Shown piece by piece: positions 1 to 8,493 of a stretch of DNA of 64,000 bases (its first letter is position 1; each line of letters starts with the position of its first letter). Both the position numbers and the translations under genes were made by a program. This stretch comes from Desulfosporosinus sp. (GTDB taxonomy: Bacteria; Bacillota; Desulfitobacteriia; Desulfitobacteriales; Desulfitobacteriaceae), in NCBI GenBank assembly GCA_020692355.1, contig JAIMKP010000008.1:16049-80048 (forward strand), given 5' to 3'. Below the pieces are notes generated by a model. The model had not been told where the DNA came from. It was given only the letters and a program-made list of their open reading frames with translations, and made no database searches.

Positions 1-53
1 AAACTAAGGAAACTAAGGAAACTAAGGAAACTAAGGAAACTAAGGAAATTAAG
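1..53. repeat. 9-bp tandem repeat (AAACTAAGG) x ~6
   Basis: Five exact copies of AAACTAAGG followed by one degenerate copy (AAATTAAGT) run from the first base of the window, so the array may continue to the left. It ends about 45 bp before the ECF S-component start codon and therefore lies in that gene's 5' region. Each unit contains an AAGGA-like purine stretch. The unit is too short and has no spacers, so it is not a CRISPR. Confidence 0.9.
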
Positions 54-97
54 TAAAAACTAATAGGAAAGCGCGAGATACAGGAAGGGGGATAAAA

Positions 98-664
98 ATG
101 AACTTATCGACACGAAAAATTGTTATTTCAGGGTTACTGGGGGCGATTGCCATCTTCTTAGGGGTAACCCGTTTGGGGTTCATCCCGGTTCCTAACTTGG
201 CTGGAAGTGCAACCATCATGCACGTCCCAGCTATCTTGGGTGGAGTTCTGGAGGGGCCTGTTGTTGGAGTTTTGGTCGGAGCCATTTTTGGGGTCTTTTC
301 CTTTGTGAATGCGACCAACGCGCTGTTTGCCGATCCGTTGGTGGCTATTCTCCCGAGGCTATTCATCGGTCTTATTGCTTACTTAGTTTATGCGGGGATT
401 AAGAGAATCAATGTTCCCTTGGCTCTGATTGTCTCCGGTGTTGTTGGAAGTCTTACCAATACTGGACTCGTGTTGGGTATGGCAGTGATTCGCAAATATA
501 TCCCGGCAGGAGTGGCCTGGGGAATCGCGATTACCAACGGGATCGCTGAAGCGGTGGTTGCAGCCATTATCACGCTGGCCATCGGCATGGCTGTCTTAAA
601 GATGCGTTCCGGTGCCGTGGAAGCGAAGGGATCCGCTCCGAAAGTTCCCGAAAAACCGGAGTAA
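98..664 (+). CDS. ECF transporter S component (substrate unknown)
   Basis: This 188-residue hydrophobic protein has about five to six membrane segments and fits the substrate-binding S component of an energy-coupling factor importer. It resembles the DUF3816/PF12822-type S proteins, with a Gly/Pro-rich loop near residues 40-55 (MHVPAILGGVLEGP). It would sit in the membrane, bind a vitamin or related micronutrient, and dock on the A1-A2-T module encoded directly downstream. The start follows a good AGGAAGGGGG site. The C-terminal 20 residues are hydrophilic. The substrate cannot be told from sequence; pantothenate, folate or thiamin-precursor S proteins are all relatives. Confidence 0.8.
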   Translation: MNLSTRKIVISGLLGAIAIFLGVTRLGFIPVPNLAGSATIMHVPAILGGVLEGPVVGVLVGAIFGVFSFVNATNALFADPLVAILPRLFIGLIAYLVYAGIKRINVPLALIVSGVVGSLTNTGLVLGMAVIRKYIPAGVAWGIAITNGIAEAVVAAIITLAIGMAVLKMRSGAVEAKGSAPKVPEKPE

Positions 665-723
665 GGCGGGTATCCAATGGTCTAGTTCCATAAGAAGCCC
701 CCGCGAGAAAGAGAGAAACTAGG

Positions 724-1554
724 ATGATTAAACTTGAGAATGTAGATTTTTCATACCAGCCGCAGGCCGGGGGAATAGTACCCGCTCTTTCCGGTGTCAA
801 CTTAGAGATTAAACCTGGTGAGTTTGTCGTGATCGTCGGGCATAATGGTTCGGGAAAATCGACCCTAGCCAAGCATCTCAATGTGTTGAATAAGCCCACC
901 TCTGGGGAGGTCTGGGTCAACGAGATGAATACCAAAGCAGAGGCAAACCTCTGGCCGATCCGTAGTTATGTCGGCATGGTGTTCCAAAACCCGGATAACC
1001 AGATTGTCTCAACCGTCGTTGAGGATGATGTAGCTTTTGGACCTGAGAATTTAGGGGTTGATCCGGCGAAGATTCAAAAGTATGTGGACGAGAGCTTAGA
1101 AATCATGCACTTGACCGATATTCGTGACAGTGCGCCTCATATGCTCTCAGGTGGTCAAAAGCAGCGGGTCGCTATTGCGGGAGTTCTGGCGATGCGCTGT
1201 CAGATCATCGTGTTGGATGAGCCGACAGCTCTCCTGGATCCGGATAGCCGCCGTGAAGTGTTGGAGAGCCTGCATCGGATTAACCGTGAGGAAAAACTGA
1301 CGGTGGTTCTCATCACCCACTATATGGAGGAAGCCATTGGAGCGGATCGGATCGTGGTGATGGATGGGGGCAAAGTGGTTCTGCAGGGCACGCCTCGGGA
1401 AGTTTTCGCCCAAGTAGATAAGATTCGGGCTTTGAGCCTTGATGTCCCGATGGTCACGCAGATCGCGGCAGACCTTTACGCCAGGGGATATGACGTTCCG
1501 CCGGATTGTTTGAGCGAAGAGGAGGTTGTTGACGCCATATGCCGATCGTTGTAA
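724..1554 (+). CDS. ecfA1: Energy-coupling factor ATPase EcfA1
   Basis: ABC ATPase of 276 residues that powers the ECF importer. Visible motifs are Walker A GHNGSGKST (about residues 38-46), Q-loop VFQNPDNQ, signature LSGGQKQR, Walker B IIVLDEPT with the catalytic Glu, and the H-switch in LITHYMEE. All catalytic residues are present. The C-terminal third is the dimerising extension typical of EcfA/CbiO proteins. It overlaps ecfA2 by 16 bp and is expected to pair with that protein as a heterodimer. Confidence 0.93.
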   Translation: MIKLENVDFSYQPQAGGIVPALSGVNLEIKPGEFVVIVGHNGSGKSTLAKHLNVLNKPTSGEVWVNEMNTKAEANLWPIRSYVGMVFQNPDNQIVSTVVEDDVAFGPENLGVDPAKIQKYVDESLEIMHLTDIRDSAPHMLSGGQKQRVAIAGVLAMRCQIIVLDEPTALLDPDSRREVLESLHRINREEKLTVVLITHYMEEAIGADRIVVMDGGKVVLQGTPREVFAQVDKIRALSLDVPMVTQIAADLYARGYDVPPDCLSEEEVVDAICRSL

Positions 1555-2420
1555 AGGATCTTGAACATACCTATATGGAGGGAACTCCGTTTGCCAATAA
1601 AGTCTTGTATGGAGTGAACATGACGGTCGAGGATGGCGAACTCCTGGGGCTCATTGGTCCGTCCCGTTCGGGCAAGTCCACGCTGGTGCAGTATTTTAAT
1701 GGGCTCTTTATTCCGGAAAAAGGCCAGGTTAGGGTGGATTCTCTGGATACGCGGGAGAATCGGAAGAACCTAAAAGCCCTGCGGCAAAAAGTGGGGCTTA
1801 TTTTCCAGTACCCGGAGCACCAGCTTTTCGCAGAGACCGTGAGCAAAGATGTGGGTTTTGGGCCACGCAACCTGGGGCTTGATGAGAAGGAAATCACACG
1901 CAGGGTTTGGCATTCACTTGAGGCGGTGGGGATGGATCCGAAAATCTATTGGAATCGCTACACGTTTGCGCTAAGCGGTGGGCAGAAACGCCGAGTGGCG
2001 ATTGCCGGAGTTTTGGCCATGCAGCCCAAAGTCTTGGTTTTGGACGATCCCACAGCCGGGCTGGATCCCAAAGGGCGGGAAGAAATCCTGAGTATGGTAA
2101 AACAACTCCATGAGAACCTTAGAGTAACGATTGTCTTTATTTCCAATAATATGGAAGATGTGGCCCGGTTAGCTCAAAGGGTGGTCTGCCTAGCACAGGG
2201 TAAAATAGTCATGTCGGGCAAGCCGATCGAGGTTTTTACCCAGGTCGAGATGCTCAAGTCGATGGGACTCGGGGTTCTGCCTACCATCTCGATCATACAG
2301 AAGCTGCGGGATCGGGGGCTCAATGTTCCCCTGAATACATTAACGGTCGAAGAAACCGTAGAGGCCTTGATTGCATCGGGGGTAGTGCGCAGAAGGGAGC
2401 GGCAATATGGAACTTTCTAA
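1539..2420 (+). CDS. ecfA2: Energy-coupling factor ATPase EcfA2 with altered catalytic residues
   Basis: This is the second ABC ATPase of the ECF module, 293 residues, overlapping ecfA1 by 16 bp and ecfT by 14 bp. Walker A (GPSRSGKST), the Q-loop (IFQYPEHQ) and the signature (LSGGQKRR) are intact. Walker B reads VLVLDDPT, so the catalytic Glu is Asp. The H-switch position reads ISNNMEDVA, so His is Asn. The DNA codons at both sites (GAC GAT; AAT AAT) show these changes directly. In ECF transporters both ATPases usually keep Glu and His, so one of the two composite sites here is probably weak or regulatory. Confidence 0.92.
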   Translation: MPIVVKDLEHTYMEGTPFANKVLYGVNMTVEDGELLGLIGPSRSGKSTLVQYFNGLFIPEKGQVRVDSLDTRENRKNLKALRQKVGLIFQYPEHQLFAETVSKDVGFGPRNLGLDEKEITRRVWHSLEAVGMDPKIYWNRYTFALSGGQKRRVAIAGVLAMQPKVLVLDDPTAGLDPKGREEILSMVKQLHENLRVTIVFISNNMEDVARLAQRVVCLAQGKIVMSGKPIEVFTQVEMLKSMGLGVLPTISIIQKLRDRGLNVPLNTLTVEETVEALIASGVVRRRERQYGTF

Positions 2421-3246
2421 GAATATTACCCTCGGACAATACATTCCTCGCCAATCTCCGATACACCGCTTGGATCCCCGTGTCAAGCTCTTGGGCTGGG
2501 TGGCCTTGGCGGTGATTCTTTTTAGCATTAGGACCCTGAGTGGTTACCTTATTTTTGCGGCAGTGATGCTGTGGGGACTGCGGATTTCACAGGTACCGCT
2601 GGGCTATGCCTTGCGTGGGATCAAGCCCATGCTGCCCTTTTTGCTCTTTCTCTGGGTCTTTCAAGTGCTGTTTTCCGGCAGTCTCTATCCTTGGAGTATG
2701 CAGGTCGTTTATCAATGGCATTTTATTGACATCCGTTTGGAGGGAGTGTGGTTTTCCACTCTCCTCATGGTTAGGGTCATACTCCTTTTTCTGAGCGTGA
2801 CTTGGCTGACGTTAACCACCGCGTTGGTCTCCCTTACAGATGGCACCGAAAGTCTGCTTTCTCTCTTTAAATGGGCCAAGGTGCCCGCAAACGAACTGGC
2901 GATGATCGGGGTTATTGCCCTACGTTTTGTGCCTACGATGGTCGATGAACAAGAGCGGATCATGAAGGCGCAGATGGCCCGGGGAGCGGATCTCGATCAA
3001 GGGAACTGGCTGATGCGGGTGAAAGCGCGTATTCCGATGCTGATTCCCATGTTTATCAGTACGATGCGGCGGGCCGAAGAAATGATCGTTGCCATGGAGT
3101 CTCGCTGTTACCGGGGCGGGGACGGGCGGACCAAGCGCAAGCAGTTAAAGCTTCAAGCCCTCGATTGGAAGGCGATTGGGGTGCTGACCGTGTTCGTAGC
3201 AGGCATGCTGGTTTACAATTATTTGATGCCGCCGTTGATGGGATAA
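2407..3246 (+). CDS. ecfT: ECF transporter transmembrane protein EcfT
   Basis: Membrane scaffold of 279 residues that couples the EcfA1-A2 ATPases to the S component. It has an amphipathic N-terminus (QSPIHRLDPRVKLLG, a hallmark of EcfT), several membrane helices and two cytoplasmic coupling helices. The first coupling motif is QMARGAD. The second is ESRCYRGGDGRT, where the usual Ala-Arg-Gly is Ser-Arg-Cys. It is the last gene of the S-A1-A2-T operon, with its start inside ecfA2. Confidence 0.92.
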   Translation: MELSKNITLGQYIPRQSPIHRLDPRVKLLGWVALAVILFSIRTLSGYLIFAAVMLWGLRISQVPLGYALRGIKPMLPFLLFLWVFQVLFSGSLYPWSMQVVYQWHFIDIRLEGVWFSTLLMVRVILLFLSVTWLTLTTALVSLTDGTESLLSLFKWAKVPANELAMIGVIALRFVPTMVDEQERIMKAQMARGADLDQGNWLMRVKARIPMLIPMFISTMRRAEEMIVAMESRCYRGGDGRTKRKQLKLQALDWKAIGVLTVFVAGMLVYNYLMPPLMG

Positions 3247-3264
3247 CTGGAGGGTGGGGACAGA

Positions 3265-4221
3265 ATGTATGATGCGATCACGGATGTCCAAGGGATTGAA
3301 GTCGGACATGCCGAGGATAAAGAGGTTTTGACCGGCTGTACCGTGGTGATCTGTCGGGAAGGGGCGGTGGTCGGGGTAGATGTGCGCGGCTCGGCACCGG
3401 GTACGCGGGAGACAGATCTTTGCCGTCCAGCAACCCTGGTGGACAAAGCCCAAGCTGTGCTACTCGCTGGAGGAAGTGCCTTTGGTCTCAATGCGGCGGG
3501 GGGGATCATGCGCTATCTCTGGGAACAGGGCATCGGCTATGATGTAGGGGTGACCAAGGTGCCCATTGTACCAGGAGCGGTGATTTTCGATCTCGCAGTT
3601 GGCAAAGTAGCCTGGCCTGATGAGGAGATGGGCTATAAGGCTTGCCAGAATGCCTCTCGGAGAGAGGTCGAACAAGGATGTGTGGGGGCAGGCACAGGGG
3701 CCTCGGTGGGAAAACTGTTTGGTCCTGGGCAAGCGACCAAGTCCGGAATCGGAACAGCCAGTATTAAGGTTGGCAAGGCGACGGTCGGGGCGCTCATTGT
3801 TGTCAATGCTTTCGGGGATGTCGTACGACCGGAGGATAATACGATCTTAGCCGGAACCCGTAGGCCTGTCATTGGTGGCTATGTAGATACCGCGAAAGAA
3901 GCACAGAAGGGAATCGGGCGGGTGATCCTCGGGGCAACGAACACCACGATCGGGGTTGTCGCGACGGATGCAACGCTCAGTGTGGAGCAGGTGAATCATT
4001 TGGCCAAATTGGCCCACGATGGCCTAGCGAGAACGATTCGTCCGGTGCATACGCTTTTCGATGGGGATACTCTGTTTGCCCTTTCGACCGATAAGGTGAA
4101 GGGGGAATGGCAAAACGAGATTCTGGGCTTGGCAGCAGCGATTGTAGAAGCCGTCGAGCGGGCGGTACTCAAGGCGGTGGAGTATGCCACTCCGATGGGC
4201 GGATTGCCGGTAGGGAAATGA
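3265..4221 (+). CDS. P1 family (S58, DmpA-like) peptidase/aminopeptidase
   Basis: This 318-residue protein belongs to the P1/DmpA family of N-terminal nucleophile hydrolases, which cleave themselves and then act on amino-terminal residues or beta-peptides. Family features are the N-terminal DVQGIEVGHAED, the glycine-rich LLAGGSAFGLNAAGG (about 66-80), GAGTGASVGK (about 141-150) and NTTIGVVATDA (about 226-236), where the likely self-cleavage Thr lies. It starts 18 bp after ecfT with a GGAGGG site, so it is probably cotranscribed with the importer. A functional link to the transported substrate is possible but unproven. Confidence 0.85.
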   Translation: MYDAITDVQGIEVGHAEDKEVLTGCTVVICREGAVVGVDVRGSAPGTRETDLCRPATLVDKAQAVLLAGGSAFGLNAAGGIMRYLWEQGIGYDVGVTKVPIVPGAVIFDLAVGKVAWPDEEMGYKACQNASRREVEQGCVGAGTGASVGKLFGPGQATKSGIGTASIKVGKATVGALIVVNAFGDVVRPEDNTILAGTRRPVIGGYVDTAKEAQKGIGRVILGATNTTIGVVATDATLSVEQVNHLAKLAHDGLARTIRPVHTLFDGDTLFALSTDKVKGEWQNEILGLAAAIVEAVERAVLKAVEYATPMGGLPVGK

Positions 4222-4294
4222 GGGAAATGATCAATCGGAAAGTTCAAAGTGTTACTAATTAGGACCGGTTGACCCGAGGTTATAGGGCGGAAAA

Positions 4295-4335
4295 ATGGCC
4301 TACCGAAGCATTAGTGCACGGTAGGCCATATGTTT
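4295..4335. terminator. Bidirectional terminator between convergent genes
   Basis: An 11-bp perfect stem (ATGGCCTACCG / CGGTAGGCCAT) with a 13-nt loop is flanked by AAAAA on the left and TGTTTT on the right. It can stop transcription from the peptidase gene and from the GntR gene. Confidence 0.85.
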
Positions 4336-4367
4336 TAGTCAATCTGATTTAGAAAAGAAAAGAGTGT

Positions 4368-5111
4368 CTATACCTTGGGCATGTTTGAGTCGTCTATTGT
4401 CGAATCTTCGAGAAGCCCCTCTAAATCCCGGCGAACCCCCTGTAAATGTTCTTGCATGCTTAGGCGTGCTTGCTCAGGATTGCGGTTTTTGATTGCTTCA
4501 AAGATTCTAGAGTGTTCGTTGATCGTCTGCACCCCTTCGCGATCATGCATAAACCGAGAGTATCCCGCTTTCAGGCTCATCTCATAGAGGTGGACGACAA
4601 AAGTCTGCAGAAGTCTGGACATCATGGCATTCTGGGAAGCCTGGGCAATCATGTAGTGAAAACGCAAGTCAGCTTTGGAAAACGAAGCGTGATCTGACCA
4701 ACAGCTTAGCATTTCCCGCAGAGCGGCTTCTATATATTGAAGATTTTCCGGAGTGGCCTGCTGGGCTGCCAACCCTGCCGCCGTAACTTCCAAACTAAAC
4801 CGAATTTCCCAGAGATCGTGGAAGGAATTTTGCTCTACGGAAAGCGCAAGTGCTAAAGGAGAAATAACCTGATTTAGGTTTTGATCTTTGACGAAAGTAC
4901 CGCCACCGGGTTTGATATCTACCAAACCCAAGTGTTCCAAGGTGCGTAGGGCTTCACGCAGGGTCGTACGGCTTACTCCCAGAGCATTGGCCATTTCTCG
5001 TTCTCCCATAAGCCTGTCACCAGGATTAATTTTCCCTTTCGACATCAGCTTGGTGATTTGCTCTAATACATCTTCGTAGACGCGGCGCGGTTTGATTTTT
5101 TCCAAATGCAT
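4368..5111 (-). CDS. FadR-subfamily GntR transcriptional regulator
   Basis: Regulator of 247 residues from the chosen ATG, which has a GGTGGAG site 9 bases upstream. The N-terminal winged helix contains the GntR signature (GDRLMGEREMANALGVSRTT). The C-terminal all-helical FCD domain keeps the Asp/His metal or ligand residues (DLRFH; NEHSRIFEAI). It is the last gene of the vor-ptb-buk operon. A FadR-like palindrome at 9815-9830 lies in the operon leader, so it most likely represses this operon in response to an organic acid or acyl-CoA; that link is inference. Confidence 0.88.
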   Translation of the reverse strand: MHLEKIKPRRVYEDVLEQITKLMSKGKINPGDRLMGEREMANALGVSRTTLREALRTLEHLGLVDIKPGGGTFVKDQNLNQVISPLALALSVEQNSFHDLWEIRFSLEVTAAGLAAQQATPENLQYIEAALREMLSCWSDHASFSKADLRFHYMIAQASQNAMMSRLLQTFVVHLYEMSLKAGYSRFMHDREGVQTINEHSRIFEAIKNRNPEQARLSMQEHLQGVRRDLEGLLEDSTIDDSNMPKV

Positions 5112-5141
5112 GGCAATAATCTCCACCTTAGAAAGCTGTTC

Positions 5142-6209
5142 TTATTGATAGACCTTTTCTTCCTGTTCCCCTTTGAGCACACTCAGTCCGCCCAGTGCCA
5201 GAGCCATTAGTTCATCCTCTCCGGGATAGACGACGACCGGAGCAACAAAACCTACTCTCTCAGTGATCGCTTCCACTGCGTTCTTGGCAAAGGCGATACC
5301 CCCGGTCAAAAGGATGGCATCCACCTTCCCAAATAATACTGCCGCAGAGGCTGCGATTTCTTTGGCTGTCTGATAGATGAAAACTTGGAATAACAGTTGA
5401 GCGTTGCTGTCTCCCTTTTCGACTCTGGAACAAACTTCTTGGAAATCATTTGTATTCAGATAAGCGACGAGGCCGCCCCGTCCGGAAATCTTTTTCAGCA
5501 TTTCTTCCAGCGTGAATTGACCACTGTAGCAAAGTCTAACCAAATCGCCGACAGGGACGCCGCCGCTTCTTTCAGTAGAGAGCGGTCCTTCACCGTCCAA
5601 GGCATTGTTCACATCGATGACCCGACCATTTTGATGCACACCGACCGAAACTCCTCCACCCATGTGTGCTACAATCAGGTTCAACGCTGCATAGGGTTTA
5701 CCCATGTCTGCAGCATATCTTCGGGCAACGGCCTTTTGATTTAAGGCATGAAAAATACTCTTACGCTGGATTTCCGGAAGACCGGAAATCCGGGCCACAT
5801 CCTCCATCTCATCCACTACCACAGGGTCTGTGATAAACGCTGGAATTCCCAAACTTTCCCCGATTTCGTGAGCAATGATTCCGCCAAGATTGGAAGCATG
5901 CTGTCCCTGTATTCCTGCCTGTAAATCCTTTAGCATCGCTGCATTAACCCGGTAAGTGCCACTTATAATGGGTTTTAACAGCCCACCTCTCCCAACCACC
6001 GCGTCCAAGGTGCAGAGATCAAAAGCTTTTGCCTTTAACATGTCCAATATGGCATTGCGCCGAAAAACGTACTGGTCGGGGATTGTGGCATATTGGCTGA
6101 TTTCTTCAGCCGTGTGGCGCAAGCTGGCCTGAAACAGTTGCTGTTCATCTTCATAAACGGCGATTTTGGTCGAGGTTGATCCCGGATTGATAACTAAAAG
6201 ACGCAACAT
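5142..6209 (-). CDS. buk: Butyrate (branched-chain acyl) kinase
   Basis: This 355-residue enzyme of the acetate/butyrate kinase family converts acyl-phosphate plus ADP to the free acid plus ATP. It shows the phosphate-binding INPGSTSTK at the N-terminus, HASNLGGIIAHE, AHMGGGVSVGVH and the ATP-site ILLTGGIAF. Its length matches butyrate kinase rather than acetate kinase (about 400). It follows ptb by 9 bp. With the 2-oxoacid oxidoreductase upstream, the likely substrates are isobutyryl-, isovaleryl- or 2-methylbutyryl-phosphate. Confidence 0.93.
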   Translation of the reverse strand: MLRLLVINPGSTSTKIAVYEDEQQLFQASLRHTAEEISQYATIPDQYVFRRNAILDMLKAKAFDLCTLDAVVGRGGLLKPIISGTYRVNAAMLKDLQAGIQGQHASNLGGIIAHEIGESLGIPAFITDPVVVDEMEDVARISGLPEIQRKSIFHALNQKAVARRYAADMGKPYAALNLIVAHMGGGVSVGVHQNGRVIDVNNALDGEGPLSTERSGGVPVGDLVRLCYSGQFTLEEMLKKISGRGGLVAYLNTNDFQEVCSRVEKGDSNAQLLFQVFIYQTAKEIAASAAVLFGKVDAILLTGGIAFAKNAVEAITERVGFVAPVVVYPGEDELMALALGGLSVLKGEQEEKVYQ

Positions 6210-6218
6210 ATCACGCTC

Positions 6219-7154
6219 CTATTTGGCGACCATTTCCATTGGGATTTCATAATTCTTGTTATGGGCTACCAAGCAAGCCAAAGCAATTGAATTCATCTTG
6301 GCTTCATGGCTGTCAGCCCTGGAAGTGAGAATGACTGGGGCGGACGTACCGACGAGAATGCCCCCGTTTTGTGAAACGGTAGTATAAGTTAGGGTCTTGT
6401 ACATCACGTTCCCGGCTTCGAAATTCGGGAGTACTACGATATCCGCCTTGCCGGCCACGGGGCCTCCGACGTTTTTGTGCGTGGCTGCTTCTTCCGAAAT
6501 AGCAATATCCAAACCTAAGGGACCGTCAACAATACATCCGGTGATTTGTCCCCGTTCATTCATTTTGGAGAGAATTGCCGCATCCATCGTTGCCGGGCTG
6601 TCGAGATTTACCACTTCAACCGCGCACACAAGCGCTACTCTGGGCGTATCCAGGCCGACAGCATGCGCGACGCGCACGGCATTGCGTAGGATATCGATTT
6701 TGGCATTCAGATCCGGATACATGTTAAACGCTGCATCGGTTATAAACAAGAGTTTATTGAATGTCGGTATTTCAAAAACCGCCACATGAGACATCCGCTT
6801 TCCGGTTCTTAAGCCAATCTCCTTGTCCAAGACCGCTTTAAGAAAAGTTGCGGTTTCAACCAGGCCTTTCATCACCATATCTGCTTTTCTTGTGGAAACC
6901 AGTTCGACCGCTTTCAGAGCGGCCTTCTGTTTGTCTGGCTCGTGAAAAACTTCGAATTGCCCGATGTCCAGGCCGATTTGCAGGGCTAACGGTTGTATTT
7001 GTTCGAAATCCCCTACCAGAATAGCGTCGGCTATTCCTTGAGCTTTCGCGTCCATAACGGCCTCCAAGACCTGAACATCCTGGGCGACAGCGACTGCAAT
7101 CTTCTGTAGGGGTTGTTTTTTCGTTTGGTGGATAATTTCTTTAAAGCTTTTCAT
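6219..7154 (-). CDS. ptb: Phosphate butyryltransferase
   Basis: Transfers the acyl group from CoA to phosphate, making the acyl-phosphate used by the adjacent kinase. At 311 residues it has the PTA/PTB family fold, with QKAALKAVELVSTRKADM, the conserved MKGLVETATFLKAVL and LPNFEAGNVMYK blocks. The ATG at 7154 was chosen because GGAGGAGGTG lies just upstream; an earlier in-frame start adds eight residues without a better site. It lies between vorC and buk in the operon. Confidence 0.93.
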   Translation of the reverse strand: MKSFKEIIHQTKKQPLQKIAVAVAQDVQVLEAVMDAKAQGIADAILVGDFEQIQPLALQIGLDIGQFEVFHEPDKQKAALKAVELVSTRKADMVMKGLVETATFLKAVLDKEIGLRTGKRMSHVAVFEIPTFNKLLFITDAAFNMYPDLNAKIDILRNAVRVAHAVGLDTPRVALVCAVEVVNLDSPATMDAAILSKMNERGQITGCIVDGPLGLDIAISEEAATHKNVGGPVAGKADIVVLPNFEAGNVMYKTLTYTTVSQNGGILVGTSAPVILTSRADSHEAKMNSIALACLVAHNKNYEIPMEMVAK

Positions 7155-7195
7155 CGTGGCACCTCCTCCGTTCGGCACTAGTTTTTTATTGACAC

Positions 7196-7744
7196 CTAGC
7201 GCCCTGCACGAGCTAGATCAGCACCTATTTCCAAGGCTTGGCGGTTTAAAGGGATGAGGTTGTGACGATATTCCGGCAGAACCTTTTTCAAAGCCGCAAT
7301 GACCGAATCCATGCTCACTGCTTTCGTTAGTTCGACGAAAGCTCCTAGGATAATCATATTGGCCACGCGGCTGTTCTTCAGTTTTTCATCAGCCAGTTCG
7401 CTGGCTGGGATTTTCAGCACGGAAAGATCCTGCCGCTTCGGTTCCAGATCAACCAGGGAGGAGTTGAGGAGCAGGAGGCCGTCTGGCTGGACGTCTTGTT
7501 CAAATTTCTCCAGTGAAGGTCTGTTCAGAACGATGAGCGTATGCGGTTCGGAAATTAGTGGCGAACTTACAGGGGCATCAGAGATCGTCACGGAACAGTT
7601 GGCTGTTCCACCGCGCATTTCCGGTCCGTAGGACGGAATCCAACTCACGTGTTTGTCTTCCATCATCCCGGCATAGGCCAAAAGCTGTCCCATGGACATC
7701 ACGCCTTGTCCGCCAAATCCGGCTAAAATAATCTCTTCCAGCAT
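7196..7744 (-). CDS. vorC: 2-oxoacid:ferredoxin oxidoreductase, gamma subunit
   Basis: The 182-residue catalytic gamma subunit of a 2-oxoacid oxidoreductase. The N-terminal GFGGQGVMSMGQLLAYAG binds CoA or cofactor in this family, and PSYGPEMRGGTANC is a second hallmark. The start overlaps the beta-subunit stop by one base. It is probably specific for branched 2-oxoacids (VOR) because of the ptb-buk neighbours, though 2-oxoglutarate (KOR) subunits look alike. Confidence 0.9.
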   Translation of the reverse strand: MLEEIILAGFGGQGVMSMGQLLAYAGMMEDKHVSWIPSYGPEMRGGTANCSVTISDAPVSSPLISEPHTLIVLNRPSLEKFEQDVQPDGLLLLNSSLVDLEPKRQDLSVLKIPASELADEKLKNSRVANMIILGAFVELTKAVSMDSVIAALKKVLPEYRHNLIPLNRQALEIGADLARAGR

Positions 7745-8493
7745 CAGACCTTTACCTCCTCAAGCGCTTTTTTCACACCAAGCGGATAATAGGGGATCAT
7801 GTTTTCTTGCAGCCATTTTAAGGCCTTTAACGGAGTCAGACTCCAGTTTGTCGGACAGGTGGAAAGAACTTCGACCAAGGAAAACCCTTTTCCAGCTAAT
7901 TGCATTTCGAAAGCAGTCTTGATCGCTTTCTTGGCTTTTGCCACTTCTTGGGGATTGTGCACGGAAACCCTGGTGATATAGGCTGCTCCGTCTAAGGTCG
8001 CCAGAATTTCGGACATGCGGATAGGATAGCCTTGGGTTTCCGCGTTCCGGCCAGATGGTGCTGTCGTGGCTTCTTGACCAATCAAGGTGGTAGGGGCCAT
8101 CTGACCTCCGGTCATGCCATAAATGGCATTGTTGACAAAGATGGTGGTGATTTTCTCTCCGCGGGCGGCGGCGTGAATAATCTCGGCTGTACCGATAGCG
8201 GCCAGGTCGCCATCCCCTTGATACGTGAAAACCACTTTATCCGGGTGTACCCTCTTAATCCCGGTGGCCACGGCGGGAGCCCGACCATGGGCGGCTTCAT
8301 GCATGTCCATATTAAAATAATTATAGGCAAGAACGGAACAACCGACGGGAGCCACACCGATGGTTTCCTCCCGTACTCCCAGTTCATCGATCACTTCTGC
8401 GACCAGCCGGTGGATAATACCATGGGTACATCCCGGACAATAGTGGGTCTTGGCCGGAGTCAAAGATTGTGGGCGTTCAAATACCGTGATCAT
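7744..8493 (-). CDS. vorA: 2-oxoacid:ferredoxin oxidoreductase, beta subunit (TPP-binding)
   Basis: Thiamine-diphosphate-binding subunit, 249 residues. It shows [12 protein letters not shown] near the N-terminus, the TPP/Mg motif GDGDLAAIG (about 99-107) followed by [16 protein letters not shown]. It forms the active site with the alpha subunit and passes electrons to the ferredoxin-like delta subunit. Start and the alpha stop overlap as ATGA, which indicates translational coupling. Confidence 0.92.
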   Translation of the reverse strand: MITVFERPQSLTPAKTHYCPGCTHGIIHRLVAEVIDELGVREETIGVAPVGCSVLAYNYFNMDMHEAAHGRAPAVATGIKRVHPDKVVFTYQGDGDLAAIGTAEIIHAAARGEKITTIFVNNAIYGMTGGQMAPTTLIGQEATTAPSGRNAETQGYPIRMSEILATLDGAAYITRVSVHNPQEVAKAKKAIKTAFEMQLAGKGFSLVEVLSTCPTNWSLTPLKALKWLQENMIPYYPLGVKKALEEVKV

